A stretch of DNA of 52,605 bases from Actinomycetota bacterium (GCA_030684515.1 JAUXVJ010000028.1:1-52605); one strand, 5' to 3'. Positions 27,028 through 35,791 are shown, counted from the first letter of the stretch. Numbers and translations: made by a program. Notes: generated from the sequence alone by a model not told the origin.

Positions 27028-27971
27028 CGCACACCGCTGTTCGGATCAAGCACTGTCGTGGACGGCGGGGGTGGAGGCTGATGGAACTTGAAGATCATCT
27101 GGCGCCAGCGACTCCAGAACGACCGTTCGACTCGACTGGAGGTGCCGCGTCCGTAGTGCCGCTCGACGTAGAACTGTCCGATGGTCAGTATCGAGGTCAA
27201 TATGAGGTACCAGATGCTCGCGACGATAAGCAGTGGAATCGTCTGGTAGGTACGTGCATAGATCTGCTGCGTGTTGTAGAGCAGTTCTGGCAGGGCGACC
27301 ACACTGACAAGCGACGTGGTCTTCAGCATGCTGATGACTTCGTTGCCGGTCGGCGGGATGATCACGCGCATGGCCTGCGGCAGCACGATGCGCCGCATGG
27401 TCTTTGCCCGGCTCATGCCCAGTGCTGACGATGCCTCCCCTTGGCCTTCGTCAACAGACTGGATACCAGCTCTGGCGATTTCGGCCATGTACGCGCCTTC
27501 ATTCAAGCCAAGCCCCAAGAGCGCTGCCATGAAGGGTGTGATGACGTCATTGGTGTCCCAGCTGGCGAACGTCGGACCAAAGGGAATCCCGATCGACAGC
27601 ATCGGCACGAGAGCTGCGAGGTTGAACCAGAAGATCAACTGGACAAGTACCGGGGTTCCTCGGAAGAACCAGATATAGGCCATCGCAACGTTGGACAGCA
27701 CCGGATTCGGCGAAAGCCGCATCACTGCGAACAAGACGCCAAGGCCAACGCCGACGATCATCGCCACAATCGTGATCCAGATGGTGGCCCAGACTCCCTT
27801 GAGAATCTGGCTGTTGAACAAGAACTCCCACACCACATCCCATGAGAAATTGGGATTGGTGGCAGCCATGTTGAAGAACATGGCCACGAGCACGAGGATC
27901 ACCGCGGTGGCGACCCACCGACCCGGGTGACGAACAGGCACGGCCTTGATCGGTTCAGTCGGCTCGGTCAT
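27024..27971 (-). CDS. Polar amino acid ABC transporter, permease
   Basis: A 315-residue inner-membrane protein with about five or six helices and the EAA coupling loop ([20 protein letters not shown]) typical of His/Glu/Gln/Arg permeases; a single permease gene suggests a homodimer. The ATG at 27971 has GGGGAGGAG upstream and is preferred over an earlier in-frame codon at 28013. A long hydrophilic, Pro-rich C-terminal tail ends in PPPPPST. It is separated from the binding-protein gene by a strong hairpin. Confidence 0.9.
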   Translation of the reverse strand: MTEPTEPIKAVPVRHPGRWVATAVILVLVAMFFNMAATNPNFSWDVVWEFLFNSQILKGVWATIWITIVAMIVGVGLGVLFAVMRLSPNPVLSNVAMAYIWFFRGTPVLVQLIFWFNLAALVPMLSIGIPFGPTFASWDTNDVITPFMAALLGLGLNEGAYMAEIARAGIQSVDEGQGEASSALGMSRAKTMRRIVLPQAMRVIIPPTGNEVISMLKTTSLVSVVALPELLYNTQQIYARTYQTIPLLIVASIWYLILTSILTIGQFYVERHYGRGTSSRVERSFWSRWRQMIFKFHQPPPPPSTTVLDPNSGVR

Positions 27972-27996
27972 GCCTGCTCCTCCCCTGTGAGATGCC

Positions 27997-28031
27997 GATG
28001 GTGGGCGCCGCACTCAGCGCCGCCCACCATC
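27997..28031 (-). terminator. Intercistronic hairpin between binding protein and permease genes
   Basis: GATGGTGGGCG pairs perfectly with CGCCCACCATC (11 bp) around a 13-nt loop. It lies 9 nt beyond the binding-protein stop. Such stem-loops after substrate-binding-protein genes normally stabilise that mRNA or cause partial termination, giving excess binding protein over the membrane subunits. Confidence 0.8.
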
Positions 28032-28039
28032 GCTGATGA

Positions 28040-28978
28040 CTAGGACTTCGGATTGATCTCGGCCGTCGTCAACGTGCTCGTCTCCAGGTCGTACTTCTCA
28101 GCAATTTCCTGATAGCGACCACTGTCGATGAGCGACTGAATCGCCGCCTGCACCGCTGGCGCGAGGCCGCTCTTCTTGTTCATCAACACGCCAAGCAGAA
28201 CCGAGTTCAGCGGCGTTCCTTCTGAGACCTCGAACTTGCCATCTGAGCCTTGGGCAATGGATGCCGCATTGGCCGTGTCCGAAATCAGCGATTCAACCCG
28301 TCCGCTGGCAAGAGCAATAGGCATCTGGTCAGAGGCTGCGATCACTGTGACTGCTGGCTCTGGTGAACCCGCAGTTGTGCAGATCTTGACCAATTGCGGA
28401 ATCGTCACGGTCTCCTGCGTGCTGCCCTTCAGCACACCGACCTTGGTGCCACACATAGAGGCGTCAAGAGCAATGCCCATTGGATTGCCCGCTGGAACGA
28501 CACCGGAATCTCCTGAGGTGAGATAGGAGACAAAGTCAACCTGCTTCATGCGCTCAGGATTGATGGTGAAAGAGGAGATGCCCAAGTCATAGCGATTGCT
28601 CTGCACCGATGGGATGATCGAATCGAATGTCGCATTCTTGATCTCAGGAGTCAGGCCCATCAAGGTGGCAATGTCATTGGCCATATCGATGTCGAAGCCG
28701 GTCAGCGTGACGCCATCAGCCTCGATGTATTCCATCGGGGGGTACCCAAGCTCGGTACCGATCTTCAGCGTTCCAGCTGATGCGATGTCCGCCGGCAGCA
28801 GGGCGACAATGGCGGGGTCAACAGTCAATGTTGTTGACGATGCCACGCTTGATTCGGCCGGTGCCGGTGATGAGTCAGTTGACGCCGAGTCTGAGCTGCT
28901 GCAGGCAGCCAAAGTCAGTGCCAGCGACGCAGCGAGCACCATCGTGGCGCCGAACTGTGTCTTGCGCAATCCGAGCAT
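28040..28978 (-). CDS. Amino acid ABC transporter substrate-binding lipoprotein
   Basis: A 312-residue cluster C/family 3 solute-binding protein. Lipobox LAAC with the lipidated Cys at about residue 26, a Ser-rich linker, then the two-lobed domain: GTLKIGTELGYPPMEYIEADG, GFDIDMANDIA, SIIPSVQSNRYDLGI and the hinge regions. The ATG at 28978 has GAGAAGGAGG upstream; an earlier in-frame codon at 29017 is less likely. It starts 44 nt after the Rieske gene, so ligand and oxygenase substrate may be related. Confidence 0.9.
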   Translation of the reverse strand: MLGLRKTQFGATMVLAASLALTLAACSSSDSASTDSSPAPAESSVASSTTLTVDPAIVALLPADIASAGTLKIGTELGYPPMEYIEADGVTLTGFDIDMANDIATLMGLTPEIKNATFDSIIPSVQSNRYDLGISSFTINPERMKQVDFVSYLTSGDSGVVPAGNPMGIALDASMCGTKVGVLKGSTQETVTIPQLVKICTTAGSPEPAVTVIAASDQMPIALASGRVESLISDTANAASIAQGSDGKFEVSEGTPLNSVLLGVLMNKKSGLAPAVQAAIQSLIDSGRYQEIAEKYDLETSTLTTAEINPKS

Positions 28979-29022
28979 GGATCCTCCTTCTCGCGTTCGG
29001 GCACTGTGCCCGGACAATGGGG

Positions 29023-30039
29023 TTACCCCCTGGGACTTGCCTTCTCTCGATCGAGAAGTCCTGCCATCACACGACGAGCTCTCGCGATGCCTGCATCCTG
29101 AGCAATGAGGCGGTCACGTTCAGTGCTTGGGCGAGACTGTAAGCCAATTTCCTGCAATTCCAAGGCATTCTTGTCCTCCTCCAGCACCGTGGCGAGGCCC
29201 GTCTGCAATTCCTCGGTCGCCCATTGCTGATCAACGGCGAAATTTCGGCTGAAGGCATAGAAGTAGATGCATGTGGACTCATCCACCGGAGTGATGCCGT
29301 TGAGCACCTTGATGAGGTGACCCTCTTCGCGTGGACGGCCTTCTCCGGTGATGCCCGAATGGAGGATATGAAAGCTGGGGGCGTGGAACTCCGTGCAGTG
29401 AAAGCGGTCGAAGAGCCCTTCGGTCTGCATCGTTCGGGCATAGAGCGGTGGCGCTTGCACGCTTGGCATCAGGCGGTCGACAGAGACGACATCGCCGTCA
29501 ACTTCAACACTCACTCCATAGTCAACGATGTACTCATCCCCCACCGTCGATGTGTACAGAAATGACTCATGCGTGAGATCGAGCAGGTTGTCGTGCACGA
29601 GTTCGGCGCGACAAGCGATAGCGACAGTGTGCGTGACCGTGGCCCAGGACTCATCAGTCATCCAATGGGTGTCCGCGACCTTGGCCCGATCGGCGTCGGA
29701 AGGGTCCCCCAGCCAGATCCAGAGCCACCCGTCCTTCTCAACGAGCGGGAAAGCTCGCACAGCCATGCCCGCAGGGATGCGCTCCTGCGCAGGAATGCCA
29801 ATGCATGCTCCAGCGCCGTCGTATGTGAAACCGTGATACCCGCAGCGAATTGCATCGCCCACAACAGTGCCAGCTGAGAGCGGGAATCCCCTGTGCGCGC
29901 ATCGATCAGTCAGAGCCACTGCAGTGCCATCGATCGCGCGATACAGCACAACCGGAATCGAGCACACAATCCTGCGCGCCGGCTCGCGCGTGACCTCGCT
30001 GCTCCACGCAACCACATACCAAGCATTCAGAATGAACAT
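29023..30039 (-). CDS. Rieske non-heme iron oxygenase (VanA-like) with an unusual iron-ligand position
   Basis: A 338-residue oxygenase subunit of the aromatic/aliphatic Rieske family, most like vanillate or dicamba O-demethylases and N-demethylases. The [2Fe-2S] ligands are intact: C47-x-H49 and C66-x-x-H69. In the catalytic domain, DNLLDLTH gives bridging-region residues D150/N151 and ligand H157, but the second His expected five residues later is Y162 (codon TAC, one transition from CAC). A candidate Asp ligand lies in LEEDKNALELQ. A reductase gene is not in the window. GGAGGG precedes the ATG. First gene of the operon with the amino acid ABC transporter, which suggests a methylated amino acid or small aromatic acid as substrate. 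Confidence 0.85.
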   Translation of the reverse strand: MFILNAWYVVAWSSEVTREPARRIVCSIPVVLYRAIDGTAVALTDRCAHRGFPLSAGTVVGDAIRCGYHGFTYDGAGACIGIPAQERIPAGMAVRAFPLVEKDGWLWIWLGDPSDADRAKVADTHWMTDESWATVTHTVAIACRAELVHDNLLDLTHESFLYTSTVGDEYIVDYGVSVEVDGDVVSVDRLMPSVQAPPLYARTMQTEGLFDRFHCTEFHAPSFHILHSGITGEGRPREEGHLIKVLNGITPVDESTCIYFYAFSRNFAVDQQWATEELQTGLATVLEEDKNALELQEIGLQSRPSTERDRLIAQDAGIARARRVMAGLLDREKASPRG

Positions 30040-30383
30040 GAACCCTCCGTTGCCTTCGCGTTACGCACATGATTCCGTGTTCGGCGCGACAAATGAGCCG
30101 AGACGAGCCGTCAACTGAATATTCTTTACCCGAGTACTGGCTGACGCGCGCAAGAGTCCAATAATCCCAATGGGTTTGCTTATTCCAGCTATTCGTGTCA
30201 CTGTCAATATCGACAGTCACCGCGATACTCGCAGTTGACTCTCAGGCGAGGAATATCGGCCGCGGTCTGCGGCGATCGGTAAGGACTAGACCCCCCTTGC
30301 TTCTTGTATAGCCCGCGTTCGTGTCCAGGTTTCACAATGCACCTTTGCATCGTGAAGGCCGAATGCACGCAGAGGCGGAAAGC
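30040..30383. promoter_or_regulatory. Divergent intergenic region with a dyad (ACTGTC-N6-GACAGT)
   Basis: This 344-nt gap separates the minus-strand Rieske operon from the plus-strand ice-binding-like gene and must hold both promoters. The clearest element is the perfect inverted repeat ACTGTC/GACAGT at 30200-30217 (6-nt spacer). TATAGC at about 30308 is a possible plus-strand -10. No gene is visible in it. Confidence 0.35.
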
Positions 30384-31451
30384 ATGAATACACACTTCAC
30401 ACCACGAGGTTCTCGAAAAGCAAAAGGACTTGCATCAACAAGTTTGACGCTGGCAATCGTCGGCGGACTCGTCGTCGCATTTTCAGTGAACGCGCTGGCA
30501 GCGAGCAGCGTGGGGCTCGGAACTGCGGACAGTTTTGGAGTATTGGCTGGAGCAGGCATCACCAATACCGGTTCCACTACTATCAACGGCGACATCGGCA
30601 CGTTTCCCACTACGACCATCACTGGGCTCGGCAGCATGACGATCAACGGCACCAACCACGCTGGAGACTCGGTGACCCAGGGCGCAAAAACTGATCTGAT
30701 TACGGCCTACAACGCTGTGGCTGGACAGCCGAGCAACGTAACGATCAGCGCTGATCTCGGAGGAACCACGCTTGTCTCCGGCGTCTACAGCTCTGCTACA
30801 TCCCTTGGTTTGACGGGAACCCTCACCCTTAATGCCGCAGGCGATCCCAATGCTGCATTCATCTTTCAGGCTGGCTCGACCCTGACCACGGCTGCCGGCA
30901 GTCGGGTGGCACTCATCAACGGGGCTCAGGCCTGCAATGTGTTCTGGCAGATCGGAAGTTCGGCGACTCTTGGCACCACGACCGACTTCAAGGGCAATAT
31001 CCTGGCCTTGACCGATATCACCTTGAATACCGGCGCTGAGGTTGAAGGTCGGGTCCTTGCCCGCAACGGCGCCGTGACCTTGGATACCAACCGAGTTATC
31101 AGCCCGACGTGCAGCAACTCCAGTTCTGGCACTCCGGTGGCAGAGATTGTGTACGCAGCGAATATCGGCCCTCTGGCCCAAGGTCTGGTCTGTCCATGGG
31201 GCGGTCAGTACGACGGTTTGGGGCTCTGTAGAGGTTCCGGTGCAAATCCGCTGATGAACGTGATCACCACGCCTACCGCGTCGGCCACGCCAACACCAAC
31301 AGCCAGTGCCCCTGTGAGCCCGTCGGCAACTGTTCCGACCGTTACACCTCCAACGGTTACTCCAGGACCCACGGCAACGCGCACTCCCGTTGTACCTGTG
31401 CAGATCCTTCGTAAGCCCGTTGGTGGAGTCGACACCGGCCAATTTGAATAG
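30384..31451 (+). CDS. DUF3494 ice-binding-like secreted protein with a sortase-type C terminus
   Basis: A 355-residue exported protein. Signal peptide with cleavage after ALA, then a DUF3494 beta-solenoid domain of about 200 residues (GTADSFGVLAGAGITNTG, INGDIG, AAFIFQAGSTLT, NVFWQIGSSATLG, GRVLARNGAVTLD), the fold of bacterial ice-binding proteins and adhesins. A Thr/Pro-rich linker (about residues 285-340) leads to the last residues RKPVGGVDTGQFE, resembling the P-x-GG-V-x-TG tails encoded beside class F sortases. No hydrophobic C-terminal helix exists. The ATG at 30384 is preferred; 30363 is possible. The sortase gene follows 99 nt later. Confidence 0.85.
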   Translation: MNTHFTPRGSRKAKGLASTSLTLAIVGGLVVAFSVNALAASSVGLGTADSFGVLAGAGITNTGSTTINGDIGTFPTTTITGLGSMTINGTNHAGDSVTQGAKTDLITAYNAVAGQPSNVTISADLGGTTLVSGVYSSATSLGLTGTLTLNAAGDPNAAFIFQAGSTLTTAAGSRVALINGAQACNVFWQIGSSATLGTTTDFKGNILALTDITLNTGAEVEGRVLARNGAVTLDTNRVISPTCSNSSSGTPVAEIVYAANIGPLAQGLVCPWGGQYDGLGLCRGSGANPLMNVITTPTASATPTPTASAPVSPSATVPTVTPPTVTPGPTATRTPVVPVQILRKPVGGVDTGQFE

Positions 31452-31461
31452 CGGGAGCGAG

Positions 31462-31492
31462 CCGTTCCCAAAGGCTTGGACTTTGGGAACGG
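31462..31492 (+). terminator. Strong hairpin after the ice-binding-like gene
   Basis: CCGTTCCCAAAG and CTTTGGGAACGG form a perfect 12-bp stem with a 7-nt loop, starting 11 nt after the stop codon. There is no T-tract. Lying between the ice-binding-like gene and the sortase gene, it would favour high expression of the substrate over the enzyme. Confidence 0.8.
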
Positions 31493-31550
31493 TCGCCACT
31501 TGGGTGAGTGAGATCACGCGTAGGCAATCGAAAGATTGAGGATTAAGTCA

Positions 31551-32198
31551 ATGCTCCATGCGAGAGCACGTGGTTCAAGACGTGTTTCGGTTGCGCGCAC
31601 AATTTCTGGTCGACGCACACTCAAGGCAATCGCAGCGATCGCCGTGGCATCGATTGCGCTCAGCATGAGTGGGTGCATGCCGGATTTGATGGCGCTTCCG
31701 GCAGATGAGGTACTTGCACCCTCGCAGGTGCAGGTGGCGCGGCCAGCCCCGCGATCTGCCCCAGACAGAATCCGGATTCCCGCCATCGGCGTCAACGCAC
31801 CACTGATGCGATTGGGCCTGAAGTCGGATCGAAGCCTGCAAGTGCCTCCCAACGCCTCCACCGCGGGCTGGTACACGGGTGCGCCGCAACCAGGTCAGCT
31901 TGGGCCGGCTGTGATTGCCGCCCATGTGCGTTGGAACGGCACCGCTGGAGCATTCGCGAAACTTTCGAAATTGCACCCTGGAGATCAGATCCTCGTGTCC
32001 AGAGAGAACGGCACTTCAGACGTCTTCAGCGTCGATCGTGTCATGATCGTCAAGAAGAACCAGTTCCCAACCAAGCTGGTCTACGGCAACATCAAGTACG
32101 CAGGCCTACGGTTGATTACCTGTGATGGGCTGGATGCGGGCAGCAAGAAGTACCTTGCCAATCTCGTCGTATTTGCCAGGCTCGTGGCCAAGGTCTGA
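31551..32198 (+). CDS. Class F-like sortase
   Basis: A 215-residue transpeptidase. An N-terminal hydrophobic segment ends in LSMSGC (possible lipobox), then a linker and the sortase barrel: IRIPAIGVNAPLM, catalytic His in AAHVRW (about 125), catalytic Cys in LITCDG (about 191) and Arg in FARL (about 210). The short sortase without the class A-D additions fits class F/E of actinobacteria. The ATG at 31551 has GAGGA 8 nt upstream; TTG at 31536 is the alternative start. It likely anchors the neighbouring ice-binding-like protein to the cell envelope. Confidence 0.8.
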   Translation: MLHARARGSRRVSVARTISGRRTLKAIAAIAVASIALSMSGCMPDLMALPADEVLAPSQVQVARPAPRSAPDRIRIPAIGVNAPLMRLGLKSDRSLQVPPNASTAGWYTGAPQPGQLGPAVIAAHVRWNGTAGAFAKLSKLHPGDQILVSRENGTSDVFSVDRVMIVKKNQFPTKLVYGNIKYAGLRLITCDGLDAGSKKYLANLVVFARLVAKV

Positions 32199-32204
32199 CT
32201 CGAC

Positions 32205-33263
32205 CTACTTGGGTATCGCGTTCCCGATCGATTTCGCAGCAAGGATTCCGAATCCGTCAGCCGGCGAAACCTGTCCGCCGTAGTACATGATCCAAGAGTT
32301 CTTACCCGTGCTGACGATGTCTGAATCGCCACCGCCGACAACGATGAACTGCTCATTCTTGAAATTCAGGCCATCAGTACTGGTTGAAGCGAAGATTCCG
32401 TACGAGGATCCACGATCAGTTGAGTAATAGAGGGCTATCTTTCCCTTGCTGTCGATCAGGGCGAAGGGGTGCGATCCGCTCATCTTCAGCTGTGGGCCCA
32501 CCGTCCAATGCAGCATGTCCGGGCTGGTAGCCGTTTTCATGACGCGGTCGGCGTGCACGCCAGGCTTTTCCAGATTGGAGAAGTAGGCGCGATATTGCGC
32601 ACCTTGCTTGATCACTGTGATCACGCCAGGCTCGAATCCTGCTTGAGCCGTGCTGAGCACCACACCTTCATCGGCAAAAGTCAGCCCGTTGTCATGGCTG
32701 ATCGCGGAGTTCACGCCGCCAGCACTGGTAAAGAACAGGCGCACTGTCGCCGCATCGATCCGGATTACCCGAGGCTGACCGGCCATCGTGGACAGCGGGA
32801 TCGTGGGATCAGCGACGAATTTCAAACCCGTGGCATCAGTTGATGTAGCCGAACGAAGCCCGTTAGGCGCTACCCACGAGTACAGACGAATGCGTCCGTC
32901 GGCAAGGCGCAACGCACTTGGGTCAGCGACTTGCTTGCTCGAACTTTCGAAGGTGGCCTGACTCTGTACTACCCCTGCCGGCTTGAAGATCTTGGCCACA
33001 GCAGCGGTCTTGCCTGGCGCAGTGGGAGGATTGGTGGGAGGGCTTGTCGGCGAGCCTGCTGGTCCGCCAGCAGGAGCGCCACCTGGCTGCTTGGAACTGG
33101 GCGCCCACACGCCGTTGACGCACTCGATGGAACCAGCGCCAAGTGGCAGCACTTCGCCCGCCTTCGAACAGGGCTCCCCCGGCGCATTGACGGCGAAACT
33201 CGCCGTTGCTGGAATGAGACTGAAGCTCAGGACACCCATCACGACGATCGCTCTACGCAACAT
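32205..33263 (-). CDS. Secreted beta-propeller (glycosidase/BNR-like) protein
   Basis: A 352-residue exported protein with a signal peptide, a short Cys-containing domain (PCSKAGEV...IECVNGVW), a Pro/Gly linker of about 40 residues and a propeller of about 280 residues built of repeating units such as ADPSALRLADGRIRLY, SHDNGLTF and TSTDGLNF, similar to Asp-box or five-bladed glycosidase propellers. No catalytic residues could be assigned. The ATG at 33263 is preceded by TACGAT at 33275-33270, six bases before it, suggesting a leaderless mRNA. Convergent with the sortase gene. Confidence 0.65.
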   Translation of the reverse strand: MLRRAIVVMGVLSFSLIPATASFAVNAPGEPCSKAGEVLPLGAGSIECVNGVWAPSSKQPGGAPAGGPAGSPTSPPTNPPTAPGKTAAVAKIFKPAGVVQSQATFESSSKQVADPSALRLADGRIRLYSWVAPNGLRSATSTDATGLKFVADPTIPLSTMAGQPRVIRIDAATVRLFFTSAGGVNSAISHDNGLTFADEGVVLSTAQAGFEPGVITVIKQGAQYRAYFSNLEKPGVHADRVMKTATSPDMLHWTVGPQLKMSGSHPFALIDSKGKIALYYSTDRGSSYGIFASTSTDGLNFKNEQFIVVGGGDSDIVSTGKNSWIMYYGGQVSPADGFGILAAKSIGNAIPK

Positions 33264-33290
33264 CAGGCAATCGTATTGGCGCGACAAGGG

Positions 33291-34067
33291 CTACGCGCGA
33301 GGTATTCGCACGAGCGCTTCTTGGGCGACGCTGGCAACCAGCACTCCTGATGCGTCGTAGAACTGACCTGAGTAATGGCCACGCCCACCTGAGACCGAAT
33401 TGCCTACCCAGTCCATCAGGTGCCACTCGTTCATCTTGGTCGGACGGTAGAACCACATGGCATGGTCAAGGCTGCTCACGGCCGCGTTCCGTGGGAAGCC
33501 TGGCAGGCGAACAAGCCCATTGAAGAAATCAGACATGTAGGCCAAGGCACAGGCTTGCAGCGCAGGGTCATCAGGCAGCTCGCTCTCAAAGCGACACCAA
33601 GCCCTCGAGGGGTGCGCGATGCTGGAGTCTGGAGCTGGGTCCCAGACCAAAGCATCTGGTGACGTCGGCAAGGAGTAAAGAACGGGATTTGCAGGTGGCG
33701 CTGTAACGCTTGGAAATGTGGAGGCCTGCGCGTTGATGCCCTCTTCAGGAACTTGAAATGAGGCCAGCATGTTCATCAGTACGCGGCCATCCTGAATGGC
33801 AGAAATACTGCGGGCCGAGTAGGCCCGGCCATCGCGATCACGAGAGACGGCAAATTCGATCGGCTCGGTGCTCTTGCCGCCCGCGATGAAATAGCAATGA
33901 AGGGAATGCGGAACACGTTGCGATTCAACGGTCTTGCAAGCCGCCATCAGCGCTTGGGCAAGAAGTTGACCGCCGTAGAGAAAGCCACCGTTGGTCACAA
34001 TATTGCTGGTCACGAATCGATCTTCGCTGACAGTGTTCAATCGCACGATGTCGGCAAGCTCAGTCAT
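33291..34067 (-). CDS. tesB: Acyl-CoA thioesterase II
   Basis: A 258-residue double-hotdog thioesterase. TesB features: FLYGGQLLAQAL near the N terminus, HSLHCYFIAGG, the R-D-G-R-x-Y strand (VSRDRDGRAYSAR), and the second hotdog with the SLDHAMWFYRP segment that contains the catalytic Asp/His region. Hydrolyses acyl-CoA esters. The ATG at 34067 has AAAGGAG upstream; extension to 34112 is unlikely. It is 27 nt upstream of the secreted propeller gene on the same strand. Confidence 0.85.
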   Translation of the reverse strand: MTELADIVRLNTVSEDRFVTSNIVTNGGFLYGGQLLAQALMAACKTVESQRVPHSLHCYFIAGGKSTEPIEFAVSRDRDGRAYSARSISAIQDGRVLMNMLASFQVPEEGINAQASTFPSVTAPPANPVLYSLPTSPDALVWDPAPDSSIAHPSRAWCRFESELPDDPALQACALAYMSDFFNGLVRLPGFPRNAAVSSLDHAMWFYRPTKMNEWHLMDWVGNSVSGGRGHYSGQFYDASGVLVASVAQEALVRIPRA

Positions 34068-34223
34068 GTGGCTCCTTTGTTGGCAGTGCCGGCAAGTAGC
34101 CCGGTGCCGCACCGCGCTCGTGCATCATTGCCGAATCCTGTTACAGATATCTGGCGATTCCCTCGGGAATATTGAATTCCTGATTCCTGCAGGAGGCCGA
34201 GTCCGTCGCAATTCCTTTCCTCG

Positions 34224-34254
34224 TTAACACTCCTGGGAGAAATCGACTTACTAT
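34224..34254 (+). promoter_or_regulatory. Promoter of the GSDH gene, leaderless
   Basis: TACTAT at 34249-34254 is a good actinobacterial -10 (TANNNT) and TTAACA at 34224-34229 a -35-like hexamer, with a long 19-nt spacer. The coding ATG begins 5 nt after the -10, so the transcript should start at or next to the start codon. Confidence 0.5.
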
Positions 34255-34259
34255 CGAAT

Positions 34260-35303
34260 ATGCGCCGTCTCACCGCAGTGTGCTTCGCCATCACTGTTCT
34301 GGCAGTTGTCGGCACTTCGCCAAGTGCGAGTGCAGCCCAGGTACAGGTCTCTAGGACGATCACCACCGGCCTGAGCACTCCGTGGGGTTTGGCATTCCTC
34401 CCGGACGGCAGTGCACTGGTAAGCGAGCGCGACTCCGGACTCATCAAGCGCGTCACACCGGCCGGCAAAGTCACCACGGTTGGACGCGTGCAGGGAGTTG
34501 TCCCGGGCGGCGAAGGCGGCTTGCTGGGTATCGCTGCTGCGCCAGCGAACGCCCCAACTGCCATCTACGCCTATGAAACCTCCAAGGATGACAACAGAGT
34601 CGTACGCATCGCCTGGAACGGCACCTCGCTCGGCAAGCAAACGCCCATCGTGACCGGCATCGCCAAAGCCTCCTATCACAATGGCGGACGCCTCCTACTT
34701 GGCCCCAACAACACCTTGTTCATCTCCACTGGTGACGCAGGAAACCCAAGCTCTTCTCAGAACCTCAGGAGTCTGAACGGAAAGATCCTGCGCGTGGACC
34801 TCAAAGGCAATCCAGCTGCCGGAAATCCATTCAGGAACTCTCGCGTCTACTCCCTTGGACACCGCAATGTTCAAGGACTCGCCTTGGATGCAAGTGGGCA
34901 GTTGTGGGCGAGTGAATTCGGTGAGAGGAAGGCCGATGAGCTCAATCGGATCCAAGCCGGCAGGAACTACGGCTGGCCGCTGGTGGAAGGCAGTTCCAGT
35001 GACGCAAAGTTCGTCAATCCCTTCACTCAGTGGGAGCCGACATCCCTTGCCTCACCCAGCGGCATCGCCATATTGCAGGACACGGCCTATGTCGCCAGCC
35101 TGCGTGGCGAGGTGCTCTGGCAGGTGCCGCTGACTGGCGCGACTGCGGGCAAAGCCACCGCCGTCCAGCTCGGTGATCTGGGCAGGCTGCGCACCGTGGG
35201 CGTGGCACCCGACGGGTCCCTGTGGTTGATCACTGGCAATACCGATGGTCGCGGAGATGTGCGCAGTGGCGACGATCGAATTCTTCGACTCTCCGTCAGT
35301 TGA
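34260..35303 (+). CDS. Secreted glucose/sorbosone dehydrogenase-like (GSDH) protein
   Basis: A 347-residue exported six-bladed propeller. Signal peptide with cleavage after ASA, then the GSDH domain: TPWGLAFLPDGSALVSER, GGEGGLLGIA, SYHNGGRLLLGPNN, GKILRVD, YSLGHRNVQGLALD and a C-terminal DDRILRL. Homologues use PQQ or act as aldose sugar dehydrogenases; no PQQ biosynthesis genes are in the window. Appears to be translated from a leaderless message. Convergent with the DUF35 gene, 16 nt apart. Confidence 0.85.
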   Translation: MRRLTAVCFAITVLAVVGTSPSASAAQVQVSRTITTGLSTPWGLAFLPDGSALVSERDSGLIKRVTPAGKVTTVGRVQGVVPGGEGGLLGIAAAPANAPTAIYAYETSKDDNRVVRIAWNGTSLGKQTPIVTGIAKASYHNGGRLLLGPNNTLFISTGDAGNPSSSQNLRSLNGKILRVDLKGNPAAGNPFRNSRVYSLGHRNVQGLALDASGQLWASEFGERKADELNRIQAGRNYGWPLVEGSSSDAKFVNPFTQWEPTSLASPSGIAILQDTAYVASLRGEVLWQVPLTGATAGKATAVQLGDLGRLRTVGVAPDGSLWLITGNTDGRGDVRSGDDRILRLSVS

Positions 35304-35319
35304 CCGGAGCTGCGAATTA

Positions 35320-35757
35320 CTAGGCAGACACCCATCGCCAAAGAGTGACGTCTTCATCGGGAATGTCCTCGTAGGCGACCTTGAGCGGCATTCCAATGGT
35401 GATCTGCTCCAGATCGATGCCGACGATATTGCCCAAGACAAGGCACGGTCGCGGTTGCTCGACCAATTCTGCAAGGCCAATCACATACGGCACGTCATCG
35501 TTGAAGGAGCCAGGGCCGCGATGCACCACAGTGAACGTGAACAAGGTCGCGTTGCCGCTTACCTTCGTCCACGATTGCTCCTCTGAGAAGCAGCTCCGGC
35601 ATGCCGGATACGGAACCCAGTTGTAGTCACCGCAGTTGTCGCATCGCGGAATGAGGAACTCATGACGCTTCAAGGCATCCCAGAACGGCGCTCCAGCCGC
35701 AGTGATAGCAGGCAGCGGCTTGAGGTAAGGAGCTGTCGCTGGTGGAAGTACGGTCAC
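35320..35757 (-). CDS. DUF35 Zn-ribbon/OB-fold acyl-CoA-associated protein
   Basis: A 145-residue protein with an N-terminal rubredoxin-like zinc ribbon (CDNCG and PACRSC, four Cys) and a C-terminal OB fold (TLFTFTVVHRGP, YVIGLAELVE). In steroid side-chain catabolism, DUF35 domains bind Ltp-type proteins to form retro-aldolases, and the two Ltp-like genes upstream support this here. The GTG at 35757 has a GGAGA site; upstream extension would overlap the Ltp-like gene. Last gene of the operon that begins at 40447. Confidence 0.8.
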   Translation of the reverse strand: MTVLPPATAPYLKPLPAITAAGAPFWDALKRHEFLIPRCDNCGDYNWVPYPACRSCFSEEQSWTKVSGNATLFTFTVVHRGPGSFNDDVPYVIGLAELVEQPRPCLVLGNIVGIDLEQITIGMPLKVAYEDIPDEDVTLWRWVSA

Positions 35758-35791
35758 AATATTCTCCAGATTCTCAAACAGGCGAACACGA

